Below are positions 54,421 to 62,411 of a DNA stretch of 64,000 bases, one piece after another; within the stretch, counting starts at the first letter, position 1, and every line of letters begins with the position of its first letter. Source of the stretch: Mycolicibacterium lutetiense (GTDB lineage: Bacteria; Actinomycetota; Actinomycetes; Mycobacteriales; Mycobacteriaceae); NCBI RefSeq assembly GCF_017876775.1, contig NZ_JAGIOP010000002.1:3844001-3908000 (forward strand), written 5' to 3'. The position numbers and the translations under genes were made by a program. Under the pieces are notes generated by a model that had not been told where the DNA came from, did not search any database, and saw only the letters and a list, made by a program, of their open reading frames with translations.

Positions 54421-55218
54421 ATGACTGCTGTGTCGAAACTGGAGGCGCGTCGTCGCGCCGTCGAGGCGCAACGCCGAGCGAACGAAGTGCGAGCGCAGCA
54501 GGACCGTGCCAACGCCGATGACGCGACCGCCGTTCGGGCGTTGATCGGACGCCTGCAGGATGTGGACGAATGGCAGGCCCGTCGCGTCGCGCAGTCTCGC
54601 CAGCAAGCGGAGGCGGAGGCGCAGCGCAGGCGCAGCCGCTATTACGCGGAAGCCTGTGCATCGATCAAGGACATGCGGGAACGTGGCGCGACGTTGGCGG
54701 CTATCGCCGAGCTGGTCGGTGTTGATGTCAGAGAGATACGCGCGCTGCTGCGCAGCAAGGCGGCGAAAGCCGTTAAGAAGCAACCGGCTGCGCGCGCTGA
54801 TGCATGGCGCGACGCTCGTGTGGACACGGAGTGGCCGCGGTGCGTGCGATGCGATGTGTTGATGATGGATCCTGAAGACAGGCCACGTCGCGGACGCTGC
54901 CGGCTCTACTGCTCGGACACGTGTCGGCGCGACTCATCTGCTGCACGCATGGCTGCCGAGCGCCACGGAACGCCGATCCGCGTCGTCGAGGTGCCGAGGG
55001 CCGGTTCCGCGACCGACCTCGCCCTGACGCCTGAAGATTCACCGGCTCCTGTCCCTGTCAGCGCGCTCGACGCCGCAGACATTGCCTCCCGGGACGAGCG
55101 GGCGCTGTGCACGCTGCTAGCGAGGCTCACGGAACGGGCACGGCACAAGGACCTCGACCGAGCGACTCTGACGGCGGCGCGTGATCTCGCCAAAGCTGTT
55201 TATCCGTATCGCGCCTGA
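54421..55218 (+). CDS. Hypothetical protein with coiled coil, HTH-like part and Cys-rich zinc-finger-like motif
   Basis: A 265-residue protein. Residues 1-80 are charged and Ala/Gln/Arg-rich (VEAQRRANEVRAQQDRAN, ARRVAQSRQQAEAEAQRRR), predicted coiled coil. About 85-115 is a helix-turn-helix-like segment, TLAAIAELVGVDVREIRALL. Around 140-170 is CVRCDVLMMDP and LYCSDTCRRDSSAARMAA, a C-x2-C...C-x3-C arrangement like treble-clef or HNH-adjacent zinc sites. No family is recognised. The composition and place suggest a DNA-binding accessory protein of the mobile element. It is the only rightward gene in its left half and points toward the operon that comes leftward. Confidence 0.65.
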   Translation: MTAVSKLEARRRAVEAQRRANEVRAQQDRANADDATAVRALIGRLQDVDEWQARRVAQSRQQAEAEAQRRRSRYYAEACASIKDMRERGATLAAIAELVGVDVREIRALLRSKAAKAVKKQPAARADAWRDARVDTEWPRCVRCDVLMMDPEDRPRRGRCRLYCSDTCRRDSSAARMAAERHGTPIRVVEVPRAGSATDLALTPEDSPAPVPVSALDAADIASRDERALCTLLARLTERARHKDLDRATLTAARDLAKAVYPYRA

Positions 55219-55526
55219 ACGGCTCAGCAACCGTATCGATCATCTGGTCGTCAACGCCCGTTGTGCCCGCGTGATGCGCGCTGCGTAACCTGGGTCACGT
55301 GGCAGATAACCCGCCAGGCAATCGATGTGCGTCCTGCGCAACATCGGCATCGGCGTTGCCGAGCGCCCTAGGGCGGATCCGTCGCCAGTGAGCGCAGTCG
55401 CTCGTAACCTGCCTTCTGACTCCGCGATCCGGCCGGGAGCGGACCGCGGCGTGCTTCGATAGGTACGTGGGGCCACCCTGTCCGAAATCAGCTGTGCGAT
55501 TGGTGAGGCGGACACCCCGAGTGGGT
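55219..55526. other. 308-bp spacer between convergent element genes
   Basis: No gene. GCGCCCTAGGGCG-like self-complementary sequence near 55362-55376 could act as a transcription stop between the convergent genes. No repeats or attachment-like sequence seen. Confidence 0.4.
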
Positions 55527-56408
55527 CTATGCAAACCGTCCGCGCTCGAGAGTCGGCGCTTCGATGGGTACCGACGCGCGATAGAGTCGCACGGGGCATT
55601 TGTCGACCGTGAGGAAATGGATTGGTTCCCAAGTAATCCCGGCGGCGTTCAATGACTTCCGATGGGACTTCCATTCGTCGCGAAGCGGTTTCTTCTCCGA
55701 CGGTCCGAAGCGGACGTCTGTCAGCACGAGTAGTCGCACACGCTTCGGATACAGTGTGGTCCCCTCGACGATCTCCAAACGAAGCTGTTCGACGTCATCG
55801 CACCAGTCCTGCGACTTCTTCGCCTTCGAAATGAGTTTGCGCAGAGCTTCGAATACCGGACCGGCAAGCGCATCGTGCACAGCAGGCCGGCCAAGTTTGC
55901 TGGCAAGGCGCTGTCCGAGAATGAGCTCGTCCTCAATCGAGGCGAACCCCACGACCGGTTCCTGCGCAGCGAGCAAACCCTTGCTGACCGGAACGATCGC
56001 GCGCAGGTCCACGGCCCAAACCGCTCCAGGAACCGGAGGCTCACTTAGCCAGACGTAGTCGGAGAGCTGATGGTCTTTGATCTGCTGGACCTTCTCCGTC
56101 GAAAAGACTGAGATGTCGCGTACCGGGCATGCCTGCACCAGCGGATGCCGCATCCCGGGACCGCCCGCAATGTCGCAGGTCTGTGACACCACCGCGGCAT
56201 ACCCGCTGTCACTCAATGGTGCTGACCGAGCACGCACCTCACCCAACGCTCCATCGGCAGCGGGTTCTCCGGTTACAGGGTCGTCTACCCACGCTGGGAC
56301 GATCCATGCGCCGCGATCCATCGGGAGAAGATGCCCTTGCCGCCACCGCTCCAGAGCGAGAAGCGTGTGCGGGGGCCATCGCTCCGGCAGGAGTCGATCA
56401 ATAGTCAC
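55527..56408 (-). CDS. Unknown protein of the coupled operon ('SQTCDI' protein)
   Basis: A 293-residue protein, last of three coupled genes. Around residues 75-90 is AVVSQTCDIAGGPGMRHP followed by VQACPVRDI, a Cys-bearing motif seen in several uncharacterised actinobacterial proteins. Around 115-145 comes HQLSDYVWLSEPPVPGAVWA; the C-terminal half is charged (RLEIVEGTTLYPKRVRLLV, DVRFGPSEKKPLRDEWKSHRK). No signal peptide, membrane segment or known catalytic motif. GTG 56408 overlaps the stop of the HTH gene (GTGA). The conserved Cys-Asp may be a catalytic or metal site; the function is unknown, and an effector role is only an inference. Confidence 0.7.
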   Translation of the reverse strand: MTIDRLLPERWPPHTLLALERWRQGHLLPMDRGAWIVPAWVDDPVTGEPAADGALGEVRARSAPLSDSGYAAVVSQTCDIAGGPGMRHPLVQACPVRDISVFSTEKVQQIKDHQLSDYVWLSEPPVPGAVWAVDLRAIVPVSKGLLAAQEPVVGFASIEDELILGQRLASKLGRPAVHDALAGPVFEALRKLISKAKKSQDWCDDVEQLRLEIVEGTTLYPKRVRLLVLTDVRFGPSEKKPLRDEWKSHRKSLNAAGITWEPIHFLTVDKCPVRLYRASVPIEAPTLERGRFA

Positions 56409-57157
56409 CGGGCGAATCCGTCCTCGACGTTCTCGGTCACCACCGGACCACCGGTTCGAATGATCGGTGTCTCGACGTGTTCGGCGATCCCCTCGTATAC
56501 CGAAGTGCCGATCTCTCGCCGAGGGAACGGCGTCCGATCCACAGCCAGGTCAACGAGGTCGTCGAACCGGCCGTCGAGTAGTGCGGAGGCTCGCTTCTTG
56601 TCGGCACGCAGCCACCTGTTCATCGGCTGGTCCAGTGTGCTGCGGAGGTCGTCGACGGCGTCCGCCAACTCCCACAGTCCACCCAAGCTGGCTACACGGG
56701 GCCGGCTGGCGGGGGGCTTTGCCGCCCACGAGTGGAACGTGCGCTTGTTGATGCCGGTGGCCTTGAACATCTCCTTCTGCGTTAGGCCCAGTTCGGCTCG
56801 GATTCGTTCGAAGGCATCAAGAACATCGACCGTCTCGTCGACCTGTTGCTCGTCGGACAGCACCGTATCGATGAATGTATACGGCATCGTCAACCACAGC
56901 GCCGAGCCCGGAAGGTTCATCTGCCCGTCGAGACTCTTGAAAACTTCGACGCGAACCTGATCCCATCCGCACGGGTCGAGGGCTCCAGAGAAATGCGCGA
57001 CGACATCCCGCAACCCCGGCGATGAACTCATCTCCACGAACGTGCTGGACCAGAGTCCGTCCTCGCAAGGGGCCGGGTACAGGCCCTTTTGTGCTCGGGC
57101 CCAGGAAGGTGACCGGAGCACGCGGGAGCCGGTCGGCTGCTGCTCCATGATCGTCAT
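56405..57157 (-). CDS. HTH protein with Xre/MbcA/ParS-like C-terminus
   Basis: A 250-residue protein, second of the coupled operon. The central part (about 110-150) is a Cro/C1-type helix-turn-helix, ELGLTQKEMFKATGINKRTFHSWAA. After it, NRWLRADKKRASALLDGRFDDLVDLAVDR resembles the DUF2384 (Xre/MbcA/ParS) toxin-binding tail, with W-x3, a Gly in the loop and the DLVDLA helix. The first 100 residues are not recognised. Its ATG at 57157 overlaps the stop of the TIGR04255-like gene (ATGA). In toxin-antitoxin loci such an HTH protein is antitoxin and autorepressor; here no RES toxin is adjacent, so partner and role are open. Confidence 0.72.
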   Translation of the reverse strand: MTIMEQQPTGSRVLRSPSWARAQKGLYPAPCEDGLWSSTFVEMSSSPGLRDVVAHFSGALDPCGWDQVRVEVFKSLDGQMNLPGSALWLTMPYTFIDTVLSDEQQVDETVDVLDAFERIRAELGLTQKEMFKATGINKRTFHSWAAKPPASRPRVASLGGLWELADAVDDLRSTLDQPMNRWLRADKKRASALLDGRFDDLVDLAVDRTPFPRREIGTSVYEGIAEHVETPIIRTGGPVVTENVEDGFAR

Positions 57158-57990
57158 TTCGCGCTCCCTTCTCGAAGCTCTTTCAGGTAGGTATCGGTAA
57201 CCGACGCCTGAAAAAGTGACAACGAAGTGCGGTTCAGCCGCTCCGCTGAGATGACGACCTCTCGCACGTCGAACGTGAATGAGGAGTGGCGGAACACGTC
57301 CGTATCGAGTAGATACTGCACGCACTTGCCCGAATCATCGCGAACTGGTCCATGCCGCAGCAACGCGCCGTGATGATCATCAAGCCGGATCTCCACCTGC
57401 TGTTGAGCACCTCGAACACTGCCGCCGAACACTGGGTTAAGCACAGGGCCCAGAAGGGTGTCGTCGATCCGGCCACGCCAAGCCTCTGCAGAGTTGAACC
57501 CACTGTCATGGAAGCGGTCGACGTACCGCAGACCGATGCGGTGCACCAACGATGGCTTGACTAACCGTCCGAGAGATTCGACCAGAACGGTTAGCGGAGC
57601 CTTCATGCTGGTACGCCACCGCTCGTAGCGGTTGACCTGCATGATCAGGATGTCGGGCATGAGCGTGACGTGTGCTCCGTCCGCGGAAGCAATTTGCCAC
57701 CCACTGGACTCCGCTGCCACCTGGGAAACGCCGTTGGCCCCGAAGTCGATCCTCATCTGCTGTTGGACGGTGGGTTGAATGCTCGGGAAGTCCACCCCCG
57801 TGTTCTCCACAAGGTCGTCCCGGAAAGCAGCGGCGACCTCCGGTGTGATCTCGTCGGTACGGGCGGTATACCGGATCTCGATCACTGCGACTTCGAGGGG
57901 AGCGTTTCCGAGCAGGGTCGGATCGGCCGAGGGCAGCCCCCCCAATGGAACGTCCTCAGCTGGGCGAAGTGTGTGTGGATCGATGGTCAT
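57154..57990 (-). CDS. TIGR04255-like protein
   Basis: A 278-residue protein resembling TIGR04255, a scattered family of unknown function. NAPLEVAVIEIRYTARTD is the family-type opening strand; residues around 160-180 carry HRIGLRYVDRFHD, the conserved 'RIGLRYxN/D' block; the C-terminal half is mixed, with LLDTDVFRHSSFTFDVREVV. No enzyme motif. ATG 57990 has AGGAC upstream; a longer frame to 58035 is less likely. It is the first of three genes with four-base overlaps. The function of TIGR04255 is unknown; family members often occur beside regulatory genes on mobile elements. Confidence 0.75.
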   Translation of the reverse strand: MTIDPHTLRPAEDVPLGGLPSADPTLLGNAPLEVAVIEIRYTARTDEITPEVAAAFRDDLVENTGVDFPSIQPTVQQQMRIDFGANGVSQVAAESSGWQIASADGAHVTLMPDILIMQVNRYERWRTSMKAPLTVLVESLGRLVKPSLVHRIGLRYVDRFHDSGFNSAEAWRGRIDDTLLGPVLNPVFGGSVRGAQQQVEIRLDDHHGALLRHGPVRDDSGKCVQYLLDTDVFRHSSFTFDVREVVISAERLNRTSLSLFQASVTDTYLKELREGSAK

Positions 57991-58208
57991 ACTGTCCTGT
58001 CCATAGAGATGCACCTTAGATGCACCTACCGACAAGTGTAGGCGCTATCGTCAGAGATGAGGAGCAGGAGAGGCAGCGGCCCCCGGTCCGGAAATAGCGA
58101 ACGCGGCTTCAAGGGATCTATGCGCCGCTCGATCGCATCTCGTCTGTCGACACGGGAGTGCGAAAGGCCATTTCGAAGCGGATGGTGCCGCCGCAAAACG
58201 GAACCTAC

Positions 58209-58667
58209 CTAAGGACGGCTTAGGCGCAGTGTGCTGCTCTGCCGCCGTTGGGCCGGCCCGCACGCCGTCAGAGAGCCATTTGCCCTTCCAACACCGTGGG
58301 CTGTCAACGCGGCGATCTCGGCAGGTAGGTCAGCCACGAAGCGGAGCTCCAGTTCGTCGATTGCGTCTCGTCGCGCCGCTTCGAGAAGCAGGGTCGCATC
58401 GTCACGATGGGGGAGAACTCCGTGATCGCGCGCATAGCGATCTGTGACGGTATCGATGAGATCGTCCAACGAGGTGGTGAGAAGAAGCGCATCGTCGCCG
58501 GCGTGGCGCTCTGCGAACTCCTCGCGGCGTTCGCTGGACCATGTTGCTGGATAAGAAAGATCTGACAGATACAGCTGCTTGATGGCCGCCTCCAACTGGC
58601 CTGACCACCCGTAGTCAGGCCAGTCGTGGATGACCGCCTGGACGATCGCGTCGAATTGCGTGCTCAC
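58209..58667 (-). CDS. Hypothetical protein of the integrative element
   Basis: A 152-residue, mostly helical, acidic protein: WPDYGWSGQLEAAIKQLYLSDL and DDALLLTTSLDDLIDTVTDRYA, with EAARRDAIDELELRFVADLPAEI. GTG 58667 is chosen for the GGAGGAG eight bases upstream; an earlier GTG (58676) is too close to that site. No domain recognised. It lies between the replication-type gene and the three-gene operon, on the same strand, and may be an accessory of either. Confidence 0.6.
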   Translation of the reverse strand: MSTQFDAIVQAVIHDWPDYGWSGQLEAAIKQLYLSDLSYPATWSSERREEFAERHAGDDALLLTTSLDDLIDTVTDRYARDHGVLPHRDDATLLLEAARRDAIDELELRFVADLPAEIAALTAHGVGRANGSLTACGPAQRRQSSTLRLSRP

Positions 58668-58745
58668 GAAGACCACTCCTCCCGTTGAGGGACCTGGTCC
58701 AGATTCTGCCCGATGGTGCCGACGCCGCTAGCCCGACAAGCGCGG

Positions 58746-60329
58746 TCACGACGCCTCGACGTCTAGATCGTCGGCTGAATGACCCTTCGGGACAGTCTGG
58801 CGGTGCGCGGGCAGCTCTTGAACAGAGGACGACTGCTCCCGCGGAGCCGAAATGCGCGAGGGACGCGAGGATTGCGAGTGTTGTTTGGCCGACACATCTT
58901 TGTAGGGCGGGTAGACGGTCCACAACAGGACATTCCGATGATTTCGAGCGCCATCGTCTTCGATCGCCCAACCCAGACTCCGTAGCGCGGGTGCGTGCCG
59001 TCGTAGGACGGCCGTGACATCCCGCCCGTTCCGGGGCCACTCCTTCGGCCTGCGCCAGGTGTCGCCGGTTGGCGTGACTGTCGCCAGCAGGTCGCCTCCG
59101 GACTTTGCGACGAGCGGTTCCCGGATGTGCAGCCGTAGCTGTTCGATGAACGGGTCGGCGGACAGGCTGTCTTCGGAGAGTTGATTGGCGCGTGACAGGT
59201 AACGCCGGAAGCCATGGGTCGACAGAATCTCGTCAACGGCCGCCAGCGTGCGACTGAAGTCCGCCATCCGTGGCGACACGTCGACCGAAATGGTTTCCAG
59301 CCGTTGATGGACGACGGCGGCCAGATCGAGAAGCCCGCCCAAAATCCCTGGTAGAGCCGTGCGCCACTGTTGTCGCATCGTGGCTTCCGGTTGTCGCATG
59401 TGGCGATCAATGCGTCGCAGGTCGACAGTCGCCAGTCGCTCCGCGAGGTCGGGCCGCACTGCTCCGACGTCGATGCCGTTGATGATGACGCACCGCCGAA
59501 ATTTGATGACTGCGAGATCGGAGTCTGTGTACAACGCCCGTTTGACGTTGCCGTCGCCGGTGGCGGCGCGGCACAGAGAATCCGACAACCACGGCGAGAT
59601 AGTCGACAGGTTGTCCAAGGCAACGACCCACGAACCGGAGGCTGCAGTGACCCACGAGTCGGCGTCACGCGGTGCCTGCCGCAGGGGGACCGGTGACGGG
59701 TCGATGAGATCGACCAGCATGCGCGTGGTTGTGCTCTTGGCGCTGCCCTGCTCGGCGAACAGCGCCAAGATCGGGTGGGGGACGTCCGTCTGGACAAGAG
59801 CGGCAACGAGGGCAGCAAGGAGGACCGGTCGGTCTTCAAAGTCGACGTTGACGAAATCCCAGAGCTTCTCGACATTCCCGCCCTGAGCCGGCAGCGGCAT
59901 CGCCCCGGTCAACTTGGTACGCAGAAAGCGCACAGGTGCCCGTTCGGTGAGCGTCCACCGGCCCTGTCGGATACGAATCGTCTGGACATCGGGCCGTCCG
60001 GTGTCGATGTAAATGGTGCCGTCATCGTCAGCGACGCGGAGGTTGAGGCGTTCGGGCGGCTTCGTGGCAGCCAAACCTTCGAGGATCAGGGTGGCGTCAG
60101 TCAGCGCCTGGCCGCCGGCGACCGCGCCGGTTTCGGCGAAGTACCGTGCGGCGAGGTCGGCGCGTAGACCGGCCTTGCCGGCGCGGAGCAGCATCACCAA
60201 GTGCGGGCGGTCGCGGTCAGCGCCGAACGGCTCGCCCTCTTCTGAGAGCCCGAGCAGGTAGCGTTCCTGTGCCATGCTGACCAAGCGTGCGGCTACCGAC
60301 TTCTTGTCCGTCTCGGTGTTGTCGCTCAT
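58746..60329 (-). CDS. P-loop ATPase, primase/helicase-like replication protein
   Basis: A 527-residue protein. The Walker A region is ALFAEQGSAKSTTTRMLVDL (about 190-210; Ala in place of the usual Gly) and Walker B is SWVVALDNLSTISPW; VIINGIDVGAVRPDLAERL is the sensor-like part. This is the layout of the helicase domain of P4-type or phage-satellite replication proteins. The N-terminal 150 residues carry a beta-rich region (NLRVADDDGTIYIDTG), perhaps a degenerate primase domain. The C-terminal tail is Ser/Pro-rich. ATG 60329, with AGGAAA upstream. It probably initiates replication of the excised element. Confidence 0.82.
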   Translation of the reverse strand: MSDNTETDKKSVAARLVSMAQERYLLGLSEEGEPFGADRDRPHLVMLLRAGKAGLRADLAARYFAETGAVAGGQALTDATLILEGLAATKPPERLNLRVADDDGTIYIDTGRPDVQTIRIRQGRWTLTERAPVRFLRTKLTGAMPLPAQGGNVEKLWDFVNVDFEDRPVLLAALVAALVQTDVPHPILALFAEQGSAKSTTTRMLVDLIDPSPVPLRQAPRDADSWVTAASGSWVVALDNLSTISPWLSDSLCRAATGDGNVKRALYTDSDLAVIKFRRCVIINGIDVGAVRPDLAERLATVDLRRIDRHMRQPEATMRQQWRTALPGILGGLLDLAAVVHQRLETISVDVSPRMADFSRTLAAVDEILSTHGFRRYLSRANQLSEDSLSADPFIEQLRLHIREPLVAKSGGDLLATVTPTGDTWRRPKEWPRNGRDVTAVLRRHAPALRSLGWAIEDDGARNHRNVLLWTVYPPYKDVSAKQHSQSSRPSRISAPREQSSSVQELPAHRQTVPKGHSADDLDVEAS

Positions 60330-60420
60330 AGGATTTCCTGCATACGGTGCTTATGCAGGCTGCGTTGACGAGCTATTCTCATGTGGAACTTCCGTGTCGG
60401 ATGATCAGGTGGTTCGAACA

Positions 60421-60450
60421 AAGACCTCGGCTAGGCCCCGGGGTCTTTTT
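60421..60450 (+). terminator. Hairpin with T-run between excisionase and replication gene
   Basis: AAGACC and GGTCTT arms enclose a GC-rich loop (TCGGCTAGGCCCCGG), followed by TTTTT on the plus strand. The site lies between the AlpA-like gene and the replication gene, both leftward. The T-run points rightward, so it would protect the excisionase/integrase region from read-through in the plus direction or act both ways. Confidence 0.4.
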
Positions 60451-60462
60451 CGTGGGTGCGGT

Positions 60463-60660
60463 TCACGCGGCGTCTCCGCCTCCGCGCCGGGTTGCGCTTT
60501 CTTGCTCCGAGATCCATCGCAGCACTTCGTCGCGCCGGTAGACGACTCGGCGGCCCAAGGTGAAACTGGCCGGTCCGATGTCGCAGTGGCGCCAGTAGCG
60601 GAGAGTTCCAACGGGAATGCCGATGATGTCTGAAACCTGTTTGGCACTCAGTAGATCCAT
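60463..60660 (-). CDS. AlpA/MerR-type excisionase
   Basis: A 65-residue winged-helix protein: MDLLSAKQVSDIIGIPVGTL is the first helix-turn-helix, RYWRHCDIGPASFTLGRRVVY the wing, and RRDEVLRWISEQES the last helix, the layout of HTH_17/AlpA recombination directionality factors. ATG 60660 has GAGGAG eight bases upstream. It is divergent from the integrase gene, with a 168-bp spacer that would hold both promoters and probably its own binding sites. With the integrase it should direct excision. Confidence 0.87.
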   Translation of the reverse strand: MDLLSAKQVSDIIGIPVGTLRYWRHCDIGPASFTLGRRVVYRRDEVLRWISEQESATRRGGGDAA

Positions 60661-60828
60661 GTAGCTGCTCCTCAATAGTGGGTTCTGTCAACGAATCCAA
60701 CGGTGGTGGTGGCGCCCTGCATTTGTCCACCAGTACCCTCAACTTCGCCTATAAATTGGCTCCAGTCGAACGATTTCGTCGGCTGTCGGTGGTCGGTGGG
60801 AATCTGGCACCCAACGGAGGTGGCTCAC

Positions 60829-61998
60829 ATGCAGCGACGAAACCGCCGCGCCGGCGTCGAGGACAGGTGGCGTCGATCGGACGGGACCCCTGCCGCGCGC
60901 AATGGCAAAGGGCGCCGATGGTTGGCCCGGTATGTCGATGATCAAGGCGGTGAGAACACCCGTTCGTTCGACCGCAAGGTGGACGCTCAGGCCTTTCTCA
61001 ACGAGATCACAGCCGCGCAGACGATAGGAACCTATGTCGCGCCAAAAGCCGGGCGCATTACCGTCCGTGAATTGCACGCCAAGTGGCTTGGTACCCAGGG
61101 CCATTTGAAGGAGACGACGGTTGCGACACGCGCGTTCGCATGGTCGGGCTACGTCGAAGGCCGGTGGGCCGCGGTCGCAGTAGCCGACGTGCAATCGTCG
61201 GATATCAGGGCGTGGGTGCAGCAATTGGCGGCGGGTGGAGCCAAACCGGCCACCATCGAGAATGCGCTTAGCGTCCTGAGACAGATTCTGGAGATGGCCG
61301 TCGACGATCGACGGATCCCCCGCAATCCGTGTATGGGAGTGAAGTCGCCGCGACGACAGCACCGAGCACGGGGCTACCTGACGCACCGGCAGGTGGAACT
61401 TCTGGCCCGCGAGGTCGGCGAGTACGCCATCGTTGTTCGATTTCTGGCCTACACCGGGTTGCGCTGGGGCGAGATGGCAGCGCTGCGGGTGGAGTCATTC
61501 GACATGCTGCGTCGCAGGGTGAATATCCGTGAGGCGGTCGCCGAGGTGAAGGGACGTGTGGTGTGGTCGTCGCCGAAATCCCACGAACGTCGCTCGGTGC
61601 CGTTCCCGGCGTTCCTGGCCGAGCCGCTGGCCGTGCTCATGATGGGTAAGCGGCGTGAGGACTTGGTGTTCACATCGCCAGGAGGAGCACTGCTGCGAGT
61701 GTCGACGTGGCGGCCGCGGGTCTTCAACGTGGCCGTCCAACGTCTCCAGGCAGCAGACCCGGCGTACCCCACCGTGACACCGCACGACCTTCGCCACACG
61801 GCGGCGTCGCTGTCGATCAGCGCGGGGGCCAACGTCAAGGCCGTCCAGACGATGCTCGGGCACGCGTCCGCAGTCCTGACCCTGGACACCTATGCAGACT
61901 TGTTCCCGGACGACCTGGAGCAGGTTTCGGTTGCACTAGATGCGGCGCGGATGCGGTCTTTGGAATCCACTGCGGACCAGCTGCGGACTGGGAAGTAA
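60829..61998 (+). CDS. int: Tyrosine recombinase integrase
   Basis: A 389-residue phage-type integrase. An arm-type DNA-binding N-terminus (RWLARYVDDQGGENTRSFD), SAM-like core-binding domain (VRELHAKWLGTQGHLKETTV), and catalytic domain with Arg in AYTGLRWGEMAALRV, His-x-x-Arg in VTPHDLRHTAASLSIS, His in MLGHASAVLT and the nucleophile Tyr in LDTYADLFP are all present. ATG 60829 has GGAGG upstream; a longer frame to 60703 lies in the promoter spacer. The gene reads toward tRNA-Pro, whose 3' end is 52 bp past its stop, so that tRNA gene is the insertion target. Confidence 0.95.
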   Translation: MQRRNRRAGVEDRWRRSDGTPAARNGKGRRWLARYVDDQGGENTRSFDRKVDAQAFLNEITAAQTIGTYVAPKAGRITVRELHAKWLGTQGHLKETTVATRAFAWSGYVEGRWAAVAVADVQSSDIRAWVQQLAAGGAKPATIENALSVLRQILEMAVDDRRIPRNPCMGVKSPRRQHRARGYLTHRQVELLAREVGEYAIVVRFLAYTGLRWGEMAALRVESFDMLRRRVNIREAVAEVKGRVVWSSPKSHERRSVPFPAFLAEPLAVLMMGKRREDLVFTSPGGALLRVSTWRPRVFNVAVQRLQAADPAYPTVTPHDLRHTAASLSISAGANVKAVQTMLGHASAVLTLDTYADLFPDDLEQVSVALDAARMRSLESTADQLRTGK

Positions 61999-61999
61999 G

Positions 62000-62031
62000 A
62001 AGGCCCCGACCAGAATTCCCGGTCAGGGCCT
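62000..62031 (+). terminator. Hairpin after the integrase gene
   Basis: AGGCCCCGACC and GGTCAGGGCCT arms around a nine-base loop (AGAATTCCC), two bases past the integrase stop and 19 bases before tRNA-Pro. It is a stable stem with one mismatch but no long T-run. It likely ends the integrase transcript or separates it from the tRNA gene on the other strand; it could also be part of the attachment-site region. Confidence 0.55.
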
Positions 62032-62050
62032 CTACCTGCGAACACACCAG

Positions 62051-62124
62051 TCGGGGTGGCGGGATTCGAACCCACGACCTCTTCGTCCCGAACGAAGCAC
62101 GCTACCAAGCTGCGCCACACCCCG
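62051..62124 (-). tRNA. tRNA-Pro (anticodon CGG)
   Basis: Read on the minus strand, the 74-base gene starts CGGGGTGTGGCGCAGCTTGG, has acceptor stem CGGGGTG paired with CACCCCG plus discriminator A, the anticodon stem CTTCG/CGAAG around loop TTCGGGA (anticodon CGG), and T arm GTGGGTTCGAATCCCGC-like. CCA is not encoded. The D arm GCGCAGCTTGGTAGCGTGC is normal. All four arms fold, so the gene is intact despite the adjacent integrated element, which keeps its 3' end sequence whole. Confidence 0.97.
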
Positions 62125-62217
62125 CGTGAAGCTTCGACAGCCTATCGCACCGGGTGCCCCGAATGCCAAACGGCCACCTCGGGAAGCAAACCGGAATCGG
62201 AGGCGTTATACGACGCA

Positions 62218-62411
62218 TGACTGTCCTGGGCGCCACCGTCTATCTGGGGTTCATTGCCCTGGCGGTGTTGTGGCTCCTGCTGACGGCCGAGACCACTGAC
62301 CCGGCCGATACGGATCAGGACCAGCTGCCCGAGCGTTCGAACTCCGACAACACCGCCGCGGCCTCCGAGGTGTCCAGCCCCTGGGCGCTGAGCCAGTCCG
62401 CGTCGAAATAG
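62218..62411 (+). CDS. Small one-TM protein, tail antisense to cysteine synthase 3' end
   Basis: A 64-codon frame: [20 protein letters not shown] is a clear membrane helix, followed by an acidic, Asp/Ser-rich tail ([17 protein letters not shown]). GC-rich third positions in the part that does not overlap support coding. GGAGG lies 12 bases upstream of the ATG. About half of the frame overlaps the 3' end of the cysteine synthase gene on the other strand, which makes it uncertain. It lies outside the integrative element. Confidence 0.4.

Larger units (their letters stand above)
54421..62050. mobile_element. Integrative element adjacent to tRNA-Pro (left boundary approximate)
   Basis: The integrase gene ends 52 bp from the 3' end of tRNA-Pro, the standard position for a tRNA-targeting integrative element, and an AlpA-like excisionase and a P-loop replication-type protein are beside it. 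No phage structural genes are present, so it is phage-satellite- or PICI-like or a small genomic island. The other genes are rare hypotheticals, including a coupled three-gene operon. The left edge is set at the first element-type gene because no attachment-site repeat was found; the real boundary could lie farther left. Confidence 0.65.
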
